From assembly GCA_036655715.1 (NCBI GenBank), contig JAVVPO010000017.1, forward strand, positions 1 through 35,400: a DNA stretch of 35,400 nucleotides. Direction: 5' to 3'. Within the stretch, counting starts at the first letter, position 1, and each line of letters starts with the position of its first letter. A model generated the notes under the pieces. The model saw only the letters and a list, made by a program, of their open reading frames with translations. It made no database searches and had not been told where the DNA came from. Source of the stretch: JAVVPO01 sp036655715 (GTDB lineage: Bacteria; Bacillota; Clostridia; Lachnospirales; Cellulosilyticaceae). This document shows positions 1 through 8,228 of the stretch, piece after piece. The position numbers and the translations under genes were made by a program.

Positions 1-216
1 TCTTTCTTCTATTATAGAATACTCCTTCTAATGCACTCCTAACTATCCTCTATGTTGTTTCATACTCTTTTTCTACAGCAGCCTCCCCATTACCTTCTTA
101 GGTTATTTCCTTATCAGAGATTTCACGCTAGGTCGATTACTTCCTTATAAAGGCTGTGCTCTTCAAAACCGAAGAATGCTACTTTGAATTTAGGAAAACA
201 AAAAATCTATTTCTTA
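1..216. other. gene-free left edge
   Basis: No convincing gene is visible. On the minus strand a run of about 27 codons ends in a stop near 133 and reads like the tail of a protein, but it has no start and I do not recognise it. The rest is AT-rich with scattered stops in all frames. Confidence 0.4.
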
Positions 217-245
217 TTGACAATTCATTAAATACCTGTTATTTT
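217..245 (+). promoter_or_regulatory. sigma-A-type promoter of the tetR gene
   Basis: A perfect TTGACA -35 box lies at 217-222. After a 17-base spacer comes TATTTT at 240-245. The palindrome at 249-267 starts just 3 bases after the -10 box, so a bound repressor would cover the transcription start. Confidence 0.6.
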
Positions 246-248
246 TAT

Positions 249-267
249 TACATACTATTGGTATGTA
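249..267. promoter_or_regulatory. TetR operator candidate O1
   Basis: Perfect inverted repeat TACATAC-N5-GTATGTA. It sits between the -10 box of the tetR promoter and the tetR ribosome binding site. The same half-sites recur at 988-1010 before the ABC transporter genes, which points to an autoregulated TetR that also controls the exporter operon. Binding is inferred. Confidence 0.6.
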
Positions 268-281
268 TAGGAGGTACTCTT

Positions 282-941
282 ATGGCAAGAAACAAATATC
301 CAGAGGAAACCATCAATAAAATCTTAGAAGTATCTCTTAGACTATTTATGGAAAAGGGTTATGAGTCTACTTCTATTCAGGATATTCTCAATGAACTTGG
401 CGGCCTGACAAAAGGTGCTATCTATCATCATTTCAAATCTAAGGAAGAGATCTTCTTAGCTGTTACTGCAAATATTTATAAAGAAACAGATACTCGCTTA
501 GCTATTATTCGTGATAACCCTACGCTAAATGGTTTACAGAAGCTAAAAGAGATGTTTCGTTCTTCTCTAGAAAACTCCGCTCAGAATGATATGTTTGCTA
601 TTGCACCTAATCTTCTCAAGAATCCATCATTTTTGGCCATACAGTTACAAAGCTGTATCGAGGAGGCTGCACCATTTTATATTAAACCAGTCCTTGAAGA
701 AGGTATTGCTGATGGTTCTATTCAGACAGACTATCCAAAAGAACTGGCAGAAGTGCTGATGTTGCTTTCGAACATATGGCTTAACCCTATGATTTTCCCT
801 GCTTCCCCAAAAGAAGTACTAGGCAGATGTTACTTTTTCAAAAACATGCTACTAAGTTTAGGGATCGACCTCATAGATGATTCCATGTTAGAACGTATTA
901 GCCAATATGCTAAGATATATGAAAAAAATAACCATAAGTAG
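282..941 (+). CDS. TetR/AcrR-family transcriptional regulator
   Basis: A one-component repressor with an N-terminal helix-turn-helix and a C-terminal ligand/dimerisation domain, 219 residues, a normal TetR size. Residues about 8-55 carry the typical TetR DNA-binding pattern: a helix with LFMEKGYESTSIQDI, then GLTKGAIYHHFKSKEEIF as recognition helix and YHHF turn. The ATG at 282 is chosen because an AGGAGG ribosome site lies at 269-274 and the TetR fold begins right after it; an in-frame start 126 bases upstream has no such site and would run through the promoter and palindrome. It is followed by a terminator and then by ABC and MFS efflux genes on the same strand, so it likely represses them and itself until an inducer binds. 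The ligand cannot be read from sequence. Confidence 0.88.
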   Translation: MARNKYPEETINKILEVSLRLFMEKGYESTSIQDILNELGGLTKGAIYHHFKSKEEIFLAVTANIYKETDTRLAIIRDNPTLNGLQKLKEMFRSSLENSAQNDMFAIAPNLLKNPSFLAIQLQSCIEEAAPFYIKPVLEEGIADGSIQTDYPKELAEVLMLLSNIWLNPMIFPASPKEVLGRCYFFKNMLLSLGIDLIDDSMLERISQYAKIYEKNNHK

Positions 942-946
942 TCTAC

Positions 947-980
947 AAAAATAACTGCTCGTCATGAGCAGCTTATTTTT
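947..980 (+). terminator. intrinsic terminator after tetR
   Basis: Stem CTGCTC (955-960) and GAGCAG (966-971) with loop GTCAT. It is extended by AAAAATAA (947-954) pairing with TTATTTTT (973-980) across one bulged C. The AT flanks make it work as a terminator in either direction. Confidence 0.75.
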
Positions 981-987
981 AACTTTA

Positions 988-1010
988 TACATACCAACTG
1001 CATGTATGTA
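988..1010. promoter_or_regulatory. TetR operator candidate O2
   Basis: Same half-sites as at 249-267: TACATAC at 988-994 and GTATGTA at 1004-1010, here separated by 9 bases instead of 5. It lies between the tetR terminator and the ribosome site of the ABC ATPase gene. No clear -35/-10 pair could be assigned next to it. Confidence 0.5.
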
Positions 1011-1042
1011 AGTTAACTTTTCAAATTAAGGGGGAATATATT

Positions 1043-1768
1043 ATGCACAAACTAAAATCCGTACAAACAAATTATCTAACCAAAGTATTTTCTGGTGAAG
1101 AAGCTCTAAAAAGATGTAACCTTTCTGTAAACTCCGGTGAAATCTATGGGCTCCTTGGAGCAAACGGTGCTGGTAAAACTACATTACTTAAACTTATTGC
1201 AGGACTTTTAGAACCAACTGAAGGTAACTCCAGTGTTATGGGAATAAATAGTCATACGCAAAAATTTAAATTACTAAAGCAAATTGGTATTTTTATTGAA
1301 ACACCTTATTTTTACGAACACCTTCCCGCATCAGAAAATTTATCTATTCATTTAGCTTATATGAAAGCTTCCGGAAATGTTCAAGATGCTTTAAACAGAG
1401 TTGGGTTAGGGCATACCGGTAACAAACCTGTATCACAATTTTCTCTCGGTATGAGACAACGACTTGGTATCGCTCGCTCTATCATCCACCGTCCACAAGT
1501 ATTACTTTTAGATGAACCCATCAACGGGCTTGACCCTGTGGCTATAAGGGAAATGCGTGAATTATTTGTTCAGCTATCTAAGGAAGGCATGACTCTCATT
1601 ATTTCTAGCCATATCTTAAGTGAAATTATACAAACGGTAGACCGAATAGGTATCTTGATGAATGGACAGCTAGTTTTAGATGAAAATCTATCTCGCTTAA
1701 AACAAGAACATCCTCATGATTTAGAAAACTATCTTATCAGTATGATGAATGGAGGCATTTTATGTTAA
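1043..1768 (+). CDS. ABC transporter ATP-binding protein (BcrA/CcmA-like, drug-export type)
   Basis: Cytoplasmic ATPase subunit of an ABC-2 type exporter, 241 residues. Visible motifs: Walker A GANGAGKTT (39-47), signature FSLGMRQR (133-140), Walker B LLLDEP (154-159) with the following D-loop NGLD, and the H-loop histidine in IISSH. This layout matches the bacitracin/lantibiotic-resistance type of ATPase. The ATG at 1043 follows an AAGGGGGA ribosome site. The last 7 bases overlap the start of the permease gene, indicating translational coupling. It is probably controlled by the upstream TetR through the palindrome at 988-1010. Substrate unknown; a peptide antibiotic or other amphipathic drug is plausible by family. 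Confidence 0.88.
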   Translation: MHKLKSVQTNYLTKVFSGEEALKRCNLSVNSGEIYGLLGANGAGKTTLLKLIAGLLEPTEGNSSVMGINSHTQKFKLLKQIGIFIETPYFYEHLPASENLSIHLAYMKASGNVQDALNRVGLGHTGNKPVSQFSLGMRQRLGIARSIIHRPQVLLLDEPINGLDPVAIREMRELFVQLSKEGMTLIISSHILSEIIQTVDRIGILMNGQLVLDENLSRLKQEHPHDLENYLISMMNGGILC

Positions 1769-2493
1769 AGCTTATTCAATTAGAATTACGTAGGTCTAAA
1801 CTAACTAATTACCTAATAGCCAGTGGTTGTATCTTTCTCTCAATCATAGCATTTTCTTTTCTCTTTGCCTTTATGCCTGTTCTAGCCGAAATGGAAGGTG
1901 AAGTTCTTCCTCCTCTTGAACTTGCCATGTTCTCTGGATGGAACAACCTTATCCCTATACTCTCGACTCTTTCAATGGTCTTCTTTGCCATATTGGCCGG
2001 GGTAATGTATGCACAGTTTGTAGTCACTGAATATACAGGTAAACGATCTATTTTACTTTTTTCTTATCCTGTTAAACGCAGCCACATTCTATGGGCAAAA
2101 TGTAATCTTGTATTTTGGTTTACATCCGGGATAATGTTTATCTGTAATCTAGTAGGTATTACGCTATTTGGTATGTTATCTAATCTACTACATATTATAG
2201 ATGAACCTTTTACAAGTACCCTATTTGTCTACCTTGTTACTACGTCACTTATTCTTTGCTTGTTATCTAGTGCTATTGGCCTCATTGCTTTAAGAATTGG
2301 TTTTTGGAAGAAATCTGTTCCAGTCACTATTGTCTCTGCAGTTATCTTATCTAGTCCTTGCTCTAATCTATTTGCAGCTTCTCTAGGTAACTCTACTTCC
2401 GTTATGCTTGCAACCATGTTATTGCTACTTCTTATCAGTTTTTTACTTTTCCTTAGCTTAGTTAAAGCAGTAAACCGTATGGAAGTTCTTTAG
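1762..2493 (+). CDS. ABC-2 type transporter permease
   Basis: Membrane partner of the ATPase just upstream, 243 residues with about six hydrophobic helices (roughly 17-42, 59-83, 112-136, 150-176, 184-206, 212-235). The size and six-helix layout, together with an ATPase overlapping it by 7 bases, fit the BcrB/ABC-2 permease class. The start has a GGAGG ribosome site at 1751-1755 inside the ATPase gene. No periplasmic or solute-binding partner is encoded, which agrees with export rather than uptake. Confidence 0.82.
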   Translation: MLKLIQLELRRSKLTNYLIASGCIFLSIIAFSFLFAFMPVLAEMEGEVLPPLELAMFSGWNNLIPILSTLSMVFFAILAGVMYAQFVVTEYTGKRSILLFSYPVKRSHILWAKCNLVFWFTSGIMFICNLVGITLFGMLSNLLHIIDEPFTSTLFVYLVTTSLILCLLSSAIGLIALRIGFWKKSVPVTIVSAVILSSPCSNLFAASLGNSTSVMLATMLLLLLISFLLFLSLVKAVNRMEVL

Positions 2494-2535
2494 TCAAATA
2501 CAACTATTAATTATATATCTTTGAAAGGATTCAAT

Positions 2536-3783
2536 ATGAAATCTAATATGCAAAAAGAAACTATATTTCACAAGAATTTTACTTTAGTCGTTATAGGTCA
2601 AATTATATCTCTATTTGGTAATGCTATACTACGTTTTGCCTTACCACTTTATCTGCTACGTCAGACAGGGTCAGCAGCTTTATTCGGCATCGTTACGGCT
2701 TGCTCATTTTTACCTATGATTGTTCTATCTCTTTTAGGTGGTGTCATGGCAGACCGTGTTAACAAACGAAACATCATGGTCATCCTAGATTTTTCTACTG
2801 CTATTTTGGTTTTGATCTTTAGCCTTTTACTCGGCAAATTCTCTATCGTGCCACTCTTTATTACAATACTTATGGTGCTCTACGGTATACAAGGTGCTTA
2901 CCAACCAGCAGTTCAAGCAAGTATCCCTTTACTTGTTCCTATGAATCAGTTAATGCCTGCCAACGCTATCATCAACCAAGTTAATGCACTAGCCAATCTA
3001 CTAGGTCCTATTATTGGTGGTATGCTCTTTAGCACTTGGGGCCTTACACCTATTTTAATTATTAGTATTATTTGCTTTACATTATCAGCTATTATGGAAC
3101 TCTTTATTCGTATACCTCATAATCCTCAAAAAAGCGAATCAGGTTTACTTACTATCGTACGCGAAGACTTAACTGAAAGTATACAGTTTATCAAGACAGA
3201 AAAACCTATCCTATTCAGCGTTATGGGGTTACTCGTATTATTCAACCTTTTCCTAAGTGCCATGCTAATTATTGGACTTCCAGTACTTATTACAAAAACA
3301 CTAGGCATGAACGATCAATTATTTGGTTACTCACAAGGAGCTCTAGCTGCTGGAGGACTTGCAGGAGGCATTTTAACAGGCATTTTAGGTAGTAAATTAA
3401 ATGTAAAAAAATCTCATCTACTCCTTCTCACATGCGCTTGCTGCACTATTCCAATAGGCCTTGTACTCCTATTAAACGTTCCACCTTTTATAAGTTATCT
3501 CGTTATCACAGTTATGAGCTTCCTTCTCATGGCAGCCTCTACTATGTTTAGTATACAAATGCTTGCCTTTGTACAAATGCAAACACCAGCTCATCTAGTA
3601 GGCAAAGTTATCTCCTGCTTACTCGCCCTAGCGATGTGTGCTCAACCTATTGGCCAAGCACTATACGGCATCCTATTCGAGCAATTTGCTAATGCTCCTT
3701 GGATTATCATTCTAGGATCAGCCTTTATCTCATGCGGTATTGCCATTTATTCAAAAAGCATATTTAATACACTCCACGATTAA
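2536..3783 (+). CDS. MFS efflux transporter (DHA3/macrolide-efflux-like)
   Basis: A proton-driven major facilitator drug exporter of 415 residues with 12 predicted helices. The motif-A-like loop between helices 2 and 3 reads GGVMADRVNKRN, typical of the family. The N-terminal pattern (GQIISLFGNAILRFALPLYLL) and overall spacing resemble the DHA3 group that includes Mef macrolide pumps. The ATG at 2536 is preferred to a TTG 15 bases upstream because AAAGGA at 2524-2529 lies 6 bases before it. The gene starts 42 bases after the ABC permease, so it probably belongs to the same TetR-controlled operon, giving two different efflux machines under one regulator. The substrate is not deducible. Confidence 0.83.
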   Translation: MKSNMQKETIFHKNFTLVVIGQIISLFGNAILRFALPLYLLRQTGSAALFGIVTACSFLPMIVLSLLGGVMADRVNKRNIMVILDFSTAILVLIFSLLLGKFSIVPLFITILMVLYGIQGAYQPAVQASIPLLVPMNQLMPANAIINQVNALANLLGPIIGGMLFSTWGLTPILIISIICFTLSAIMELFIRIPHNPQKSESGLLTIVREDLTESIQFIKTEKPILFSVMGLLVLFNLFLSAMLIIGLPVLITKTLGMNDQLFGYSQGALAAGGLAGGILTGILGSKLNVKKSHLLLLTCACCTIPIGLVLLLNVPPFISYLVITVMSFLLMAASTMFSIQMLAFVQMQTPAHLVGKVISCLLALAMCAQPIGQALYGILFEQFANAPWIIILGSAFISCGIAIYSKSIFNTLHD

Positions 3784-3790
3784 ACAAAGT

Positions 3791-3829
3791 AAAGAGTAGA
3801 TATCACTTACGAATCTGCTCTTTCTTTTA
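3791..3829 (+). terminator. terminator of the TetR-linked efflux operon
   Basis: Eleven-bp stem AAAGAGTAGAT (3791-3801) with ATCTGCTCTTT (3813-3823), one T-G wobble that pairs only in plus-strand RNA, followed by a T-rich tail. It starts 8 bases after the MFS stop codon. Confidence 0.7.
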
Positions 3830-3967
3830 GTTATTCTATTGTATTGAAACACAAATTTCACAATAATGGCTAGCAACCAGCATCACTTTATATCATTCTA
3901 AGATAGATCTCACCTCATCCAACCTATATCCTTGCTTGAATAGTTCAGGGAAAATATCGATGTGGTT

Positions 3968-4288
3968 TTATAAGATAATAATCCCAGCTAGATACACAAA
4001 AAATCCTAGGGTACTTATTATATGTAATTTTCTCATGGATAATTTATTCTTTAAAATACCTATACCCGTTATACTAATGCCTATCATAATAATGGCAAAT
4101 CCTATATATTTCATCCCACTCGGTGTACCTATTTGAGTGCACGCCATAACTAGCATCAGACCTGCTGATAGACTCCCCATCACAATATGTAACATTCTAT
4201 ACAATGTGTTATAACGCTTAAAAGCCTTCGGTAAATAATAAGCTGCTAGTGCCAACAAAAAAAATACAGATGATAAACGTGAAAACAT
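3968..4288 (-). CDS. small four-helix membrane protein of unknown function
   Basis: A 106-residue hydrophobic protein with about four membrane segments (roughly 4-19, 30-50, 59-77, 87-106). I do not recognise a family. Two helices begin with a similar pattern that includes a histidine: YRMLHIVMG (His34) and MRKLHIIST (His88). Paired histidines in helices can bind haem in small cytochrome-b-like proteins, but with two histidines only this is a speculation. The start is supported by GAAAGGA upstream. It is the last gene of a four-gene minus-strand operon with a DUF454 gene and two ABC exporter subunits, so a role in the same membrane process is likely. Confidence 0.6.
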   Translation of the reverse strand: MFSRLSSVFFLLALAAYYLPKAFKRYNTLYRMLHIVMGSLSAGLMLVMACTQIGTPSGMKYIGFAIIMIGISITGIGILKNKLSMRKLHIISTLGFFVYLAGIIIL

Positions 4289-4302
4289 AATAAAAATCCT
4301 TT

Positions 4303-4707
4303 CTAGTGCTTTGAAGTTTGAATGTGTTTTTGCTTAGGTGGAATGGTCTTAATCTTAAACATAAAATAATACAATTTGGACAACATTACGATAACAAGAG
4401 TTATTCTCATCAACTGATTATCAACAAGGATAAAAGGTATCATAATCATGGTATCTGCAAATACCAAAATAATTATTTTCTGCTTAAGCGTCATAACTCT
4501 CTCTTTCATAAATTGCTCCAAATGCTTCTTATATAACTTCGTTTGTTTAAACCACTCGTCAAACCGTGTTGACCCGTTTACAAAACAAAAGGATGCAATT
4601 AATAAAAAAGGTGTTGTCGGCAATATAGGGAGTATCACCCCTATTGCCCCCACGGCAAAAGCAATGAGGCCAACTGTTATATAAATCATTCTTCTTATAT
4701 TATTCAT
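4303..4707 (-). CDS. DUF454 (YbaN-family) inner membrane protein
   Basis: A 134-residue protein with the DUF454 core: an N-terminal helix (8-27), the stretch GVILPILPTTPFLLIASF, then FDEWFKQTKLYKKHLEQF and two further helices around 76-92 and 100-115. This arrangement is characteristic of E. coli YbaN and relatives, whose function is unknown. An AGGGAGGA ribosome site supports the start at 4707. It lies 23 bases after the second ABC subunit and 14 bases before the next gene, so it is part of the same operon, which has a Fur-box-like operator. A link to iron or haem handling is an inference from that operator only. Confidence 0.82.
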   Translation of the reverse strand: MNNIRRMIYITVGLIAFAVGAIGVILPILPTTPFLLIASFCFVNGSTRFDEWFKQTKLYKKHLEQFMKERVMTLKQKIIILVFADTMIMIPFILVDNQLMRITLVIVMLSKLYYFMFKIKTIPPKQKHIQTSKH

Positions 4708-4730
4708 AAATCCTCCCTATATCGTCTATT

Positions 4731-6404
4731 TTAATGGTCTAATATAATGTTTTTCCCCTCAATTTTATATGTCTTTTCACAGATAGCTGTAGTTGATTTT
4801 CTATGGGATATCAGGACAATCGTCTGCTCCTGACTATTTTCTCTAATAGCCTTTAAAATTTCACCTTCACTCAGGGTATCTAAATTACTTGTCGGTTCAT
4901 CTAGAATCAACACTTCACTTTGCCTAAGAAAGGCTCTTGCAAGACCTATACGTTGTTTTTCTCCCGAAGAAACATTGCCCCCTAACTCACCTACTTTGGT
5001 ATCATATCCTTGTGGTAAAGTCTGTATAAACTCATGAATAGAAGCTTTTTGAGCTGCTCGTATCACTTGCTCTCTTGTGGCATCTTGTCTACCTAACTTA
5101 ATATTTTGTTCAATGGTTTCATTAAAGAGATACGTTTCTTGGCTGACAAGTGTCTGTACTTTTCTTAGACTCTTGGTCGGTACAGTCTGAATAGCTTCAT
5201 CATCCAGGGTAATCTCACCACTTGTTACATCCCAAAAACGCATAAGTAACTTGACAAAAGTACTTTTCCCTATACCACTCTCACCGATTAAAGCAATCTT
5301 ATCTCCCTTTTGAATCGTTAAAGACACACCTTGCAGTAACTGCTCCTGACGATTAGGATAACTAAAGCTGACTTTATCATAGTTTATCTGATGACTTTGA
5401 ATTTCTCTTTCTCCTTCTACTTCTATCACCTGTGGTAATTCGTCTAATAAGTTAAATAAACGCTCTGCACAAGCAAAAGTTTGAAGTAAGTTGTTGGACA
5501 AGTTGCTTAATGCCACAACAGGGCCAAAAGATGAAGCCAACATCACTACTGCAATCAAATATTCTCCAAATCCTATAATGCCCTGCGTATACAAACTACT
5601 TCCTAATCCTACAAAAGTTAATAAGCCTAGCATAACTGTTAAATCTGCAAAGGCTCTGATAAGCCCTTCATGTCCTTTTAACCTTTCTTGGCTGACATTG
5701 AGCTCCTGGGAGCTTTCATTCACTGCCCTAAGTCTTTTTTCCCCGTTTTTAAAGAGTAGGATTTCCTTTAACCCTCTTAGAGAATCCAAGATAAAACTAT
5801 TGGTCTTGGCAAAGGTTTCTCGGTACTGCACACCTGCTTCTTTGCCATAAATAGATGCAGTATATGGAAGGACTAAGCCTACAAGGACAAAAAACACACC
5901 TCCTACTATTCCAAAATATGGATGAATGCTATAAAGTATACCTGTAATAATCATATTGGTAATCACAGCTATCCCAATAGGTGCTATAGTATGAGCATAG
6001 AAAACTTCTAATAACTCCACATCCGATGTGACCATAGCAATCAGATCGCCCTTTTCTCTGCCCTCTAGCTTAGCTGGTGCTAGCCTTCTAAGCGCTGCAA
6101 ACATTTTGTCTCTTAAAATAGCCAAAATTTTAAAGGCGATATAATGTCCTGAAAGCTGTTCGGCATATCTTAAGAAGCCTCTTAGCACTGCACAAATCCC
6201 CATTATCCACAAGGTACCTCTAAAGCTTACAAAAGTTATCTCCCCTATTAGCGTACCAATGGCTACTGCGCCAAAACTCATGATGGCAATAGCCGCCAAA
6301 AAGCCTAGTACTCCCATAGTAATGGTAATAGCCATTACAGGTGCCAGAGGTTTTAGCTCTACAATAAGTCTCTTCATAATGGTAAAACCAGATCGACGTT
6401 GCAT
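4731..6404 (-). CDS. CydC-like ABC exporter subunit (fused membrane and ATPase domains)
   Basis: A half-transporter of 557 residues: about six membrane helices in the first 300 residues, then a nucleotide-binding domain. Motifs: Walker A GESGIGKST, a non-standard signature SSGEKQR, Walker B VLILDEP, H-loop LISHR. The unusual SSGEK signature is common in one half of heterodimeric exporters. The gene follows the CydD-like subunit with a 1-base gap, so the two surely form a heterodimer. The ATG at 6404 is chosen for its AGGGAGGTG ribosome site; an in-frame ATG 33 bases upstream would overlap the previous gene without a good site. No cytochrome bd genes are nearby, so thiol export for oxidase assembly is not supported here; iron- or haem-linked transport is the alternative suggested by the operator. 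Confidence 0.83.
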   Translation of the reverse strand: MQRRSGFTIMKRLIVELKPLAPVMAITITMGVLGFLAAIAIMSFGAVAIGTLIGEITFVSFRGTLWIMGICAVLRGFLRYAEQLSGHYIAFKILAILRDKMFAALRRLAPAKLEGREKGDLIAMVTSDVELLEVFYAHTIAPIGIAVITNMIITGILYSIHPYFGIVGGVFFVLVGLVLPYTASIYGKEAGVQYRETFAKTNSFILDSLRGLKEILLFKNGEKRLRAVNESSQELNVSQERLKGHEGLIRAFADLTVMLGLLTFVGLGSSLYTQGIIGFGEYLIAVVMLASSFGPVVALSNLSNNLLQTFACAERLFNLLDELPQVIEVEGEREIQSHQINYDKVSFSYPNRQEQLLQGVSLTIQKGDKIALIGESGIGKSTFVKLLMRFWDVTSGEITLDDEAIQTVPTKSLRKVQTLVSQETYLFNETIEQNIKLGRQDATREQVIRAAQKASIHEFIQTLPQGYDTKVGELGGNVSSGEKQRIGLARAFLRQSEVLILDEPTSNLDTLSEGEILKAIRENSQEQTIVLISHRKSTTAICEKTYKIEGKNIILDH

Positions 6405-6405
6405 C

Positions 6406-8133
6406 TTATTGCACCTCCCTAATTTGTTCAAGTTCATTTTGTTTATTAATCATACGATAGTATTCATTTTTATTTTGATATAGGGTTTCATGCGTACCTT
6501 CTTCTACCACTTGTCCCTGCTTCATGACATAAATATTTTTTGCATCTCTTACATTGGCTAAGCGATGTGAAATCACAATCACTGTTTTATCTTTAGCTAG
6601 TTGATAAATGGCTTCCCAAATAGCCTCTTCACTTTCTACATCAATATTGGAAGTGGCCTCATCAAAAATCATCACGTCGCGCTCTGCCAAGATAGCTCTG
6701 GCTAAAGCAAGTCTTTGCTTTTGTCCGCCAGATAAAAGACTTCCACCTTCACCTACAGGTGTCTGTAAACCTTCTTTTAAGCTCCTTACAAATTCAGTCA
6801 GTCTTGCACACTCAAGGGCACCTCTTATCTCTTCTTCTGTTGCTTTTTCATTTCCCATTATCAAATTATCTTTAAGCGTTCCATTAAAAATATAACTATT
6901 GGTTGATACAAGATTTAATGTATTATAAATGGTATCGTATCCTATGGTTGAGAGTGGGATGCCGTCCCATTTAATAGCACCTTTTTGGGGCTGATAGCTT
7001 TTCATCATTAGGGCCGCGACGGTACTCTTACCACTTCCGCTTTCTCCTACGATAGCCGTAAGTCCCAAGGGTTTAATCGTCATATTTACATTTTTTAGAA
7101 TCTGTCTATCTGACTCATAGGCAAAGTCTATATTTTCTAAAGTCATATCACCTAGCCAAAAGGACTCTTGATCGTTGCCATCTACCTTTTCCTTGGCATC
7201 TAGTAGTTTGAAGATACGTTCTGACGCAGTCATCCCATTCATAGCAATATGGAAATAAGACCCCAGTAATCTCATAGGAATGAAAAACTCTGCTGAAAGT
7301 AAAATAATCACCAGCAATCCTCCAATGGCTATCTCTCCCCTTGAAAATGCTATAAGCGCCATAATCGTCCCTGCCGCCGCACCTCCAAAAGCTACTAAGT
7401 CCATGATATTAATGGAGTTCAGCTGCATACTTAAAACTTTCATAGTCATCACTCTAAAAGTCTCTGCTTCTTCATTCATTTTTGCATGATAAATCTCATC
7501 TTGATCAAACACTTTAAGGGTGCTAAGGCCTTGGAGATTCTCTAAAAATGTTCCTCCTAAATTGGCATAACTTTTCCAGTAACTTTTAAGAATACGCTTG
7601 GCAACCTTCATAATAGCAATGATAGATAGCGGAATAAGTGGCACACACAGTAGCAAAATCAGCGCGGCTTTCCATGAAATCGTTAAGATAAACATAAATA
7701 GTGTGATAGGTGCCAAAAGCGCATACATAAGCTGAGGCAGGTAACGTCCAAAATAAATCTCTAACTGCTCTACCCCCTCTACCATCATTTGTACAATAGA
7801 AGATGTGCTCTCTACTTCCTGATAACTCACCCCTAGCCTAAGTAACTTTTGGTAGATACTTTCTCTTAACTTCACTTTTGCACTTTCAGATGCCAGTGCT
7901 GAGAATCTCCCATAGAGGATATTGCTGATAAAACGTACACCTAGTAACACTGGCACTAAAGCAAAGAGACCTGCACTTACTTGCCCTCCACCTATTAGCT
8001 GCGTGACAAAATATCCTATAGATAAAATAATCATTATATTACATAGTAAAGCAATCCAGTTCATAAAAACGGTAAGCATTATGTATTTTTTTGTTTGTTC
8101 ACAAAGGTCAATAAGCCTTTTATTAATCATCAT
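6406..8133 (-). CDS. CydD-like ABC exporter subunit (fused membrane and ATPase domains)
   Basis: First gene of the operon, 575 residues. Membrane part about 15-310 with the CydD-type stretch GRYLPQLMYALLAPITLF and the coupling region FLENLQGLSTLKVF. The ATPase part shows Walker A GESGSGKST, a canonical signature LLSGGQKQR, Walker B MIFDEATSNID and H-loop VISHR. With the next gene it would form a heterodimeric exporter of the CydDC type; related exporter-fold pairs handle glutathione or cysteine, haem or porphyrins, and siderophores. A strong promoter and a 7-1-7 Fur-box-like palindrome lie 29-81 bases upstream, so expression probably follows iron status. Two adjacent ATG codons (8133 and 8130) are possible starts; both share the AAGGGA site. 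Confidence 0.83.
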   Translation of the reverse strand: MMINKRLIDLCEQTKKYIMLTVFMNWIALLCNIMIILSIGYFVTQLIGGGQVSAGLFALVPVLLGVRFISNILYGRFSALASESAKVKLRESIYQKLLRLGVSYQEVESTSSIVQMMVEGVEQLEIYFGRYLPQLMYALLAPITLFMFILTISWKAALILLLCVPLIPLSIIAIMKVAKRILKSYWKSYANLGGTFLENLQGLSTLKVFDQDEIYHAKMNEEAETFRVMTMKVLSMQLNSINIMDLVAFGGAAAGTIMALIAFSRGEIAIGGLLVIILLSAEFFIPMRLLGSYFHIAMNGMTASERIFKLLDAKEKVDGNDQESFWLGDMTLENIDFAYESDRQILKNVNMTIKPLGLTAIVGESGSGKSTVAALMMKSYQPQKGAIKWDGIPLSTIGYDTIYNTLNLVSTNSYIFNGTLKDNLIMGNEKATEEEIRGALECARLTEFVRSLKEGLQTPVGEGGSLLSGGQKQRLALARAILAERDVMIFDEATSNIDVESEEAIWEAIYQLAKDKTVIVISHRLANVRDAKNIYVMKQGQVVEEGTHETLYQNKNEYYRMINKQNELEQIREVQ

Positions 8134-8161
8134 TTCTTTTATTTCCCTTTCATATTCTTTT

Positions 8162-8176
8162 TGATATTAATTATCA
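8162..8176 (-). promoter_or_regulatory. Fur-box-like operator
   Basis: On the minus strand it reads TGATAAT-T-AATATCA. The known 7-1-7 Fur core is TGATAAT-N-ATTATCA, so 13 of 14 defined positions match. It begins 9 bases after the -10 box of the exporter promoter, an ideal place for repression. Binding by Fur (or a relative such as PerR) is inferred. Confidence 0.6.
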
Positions 8177-8185
8177 TTTATATTT

Positions 8186-8214
8186 AATATATACTTTCAT
8201 TAAGTATTTGTCAA
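8186..8214 (-). promoter_or_regulatory. promoter of the exporter/DUF454 operon
   Basis: On the minus strand a perfect TTGACA (8214-8209) is followed after 17 bases by TATATT (8191-8186). The Fur-box-like palindrome directly follows. Confidence 0.72.
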
Positions 8215-8228
8215 CTTCATTTTACTTA

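Noticed and set aside
1..216. Protein-like tail on the minus strand near 133
   Set aside because: Only about 27 codons, no start, no recognisable motif; kept as a note only.
3936..4136. 66-codon open frame on the plus strand
   Set aside because: Lies opposite the small membrane protein gene, which has a good start site and operon context.
5491..5850. 119-codon open frame opposite the CydC-like gene
   Set aside because: Antisense shadow of a clear ABC exporter; no supporting signal.
4731..8133. Calling the exporter pair cydD and cydC
   Set aside because: The proteins resemble CydD/CydC, but no cydA/cydB is nearby and an iron-type operator is present, so the gene names would suggest a role that is not supported.
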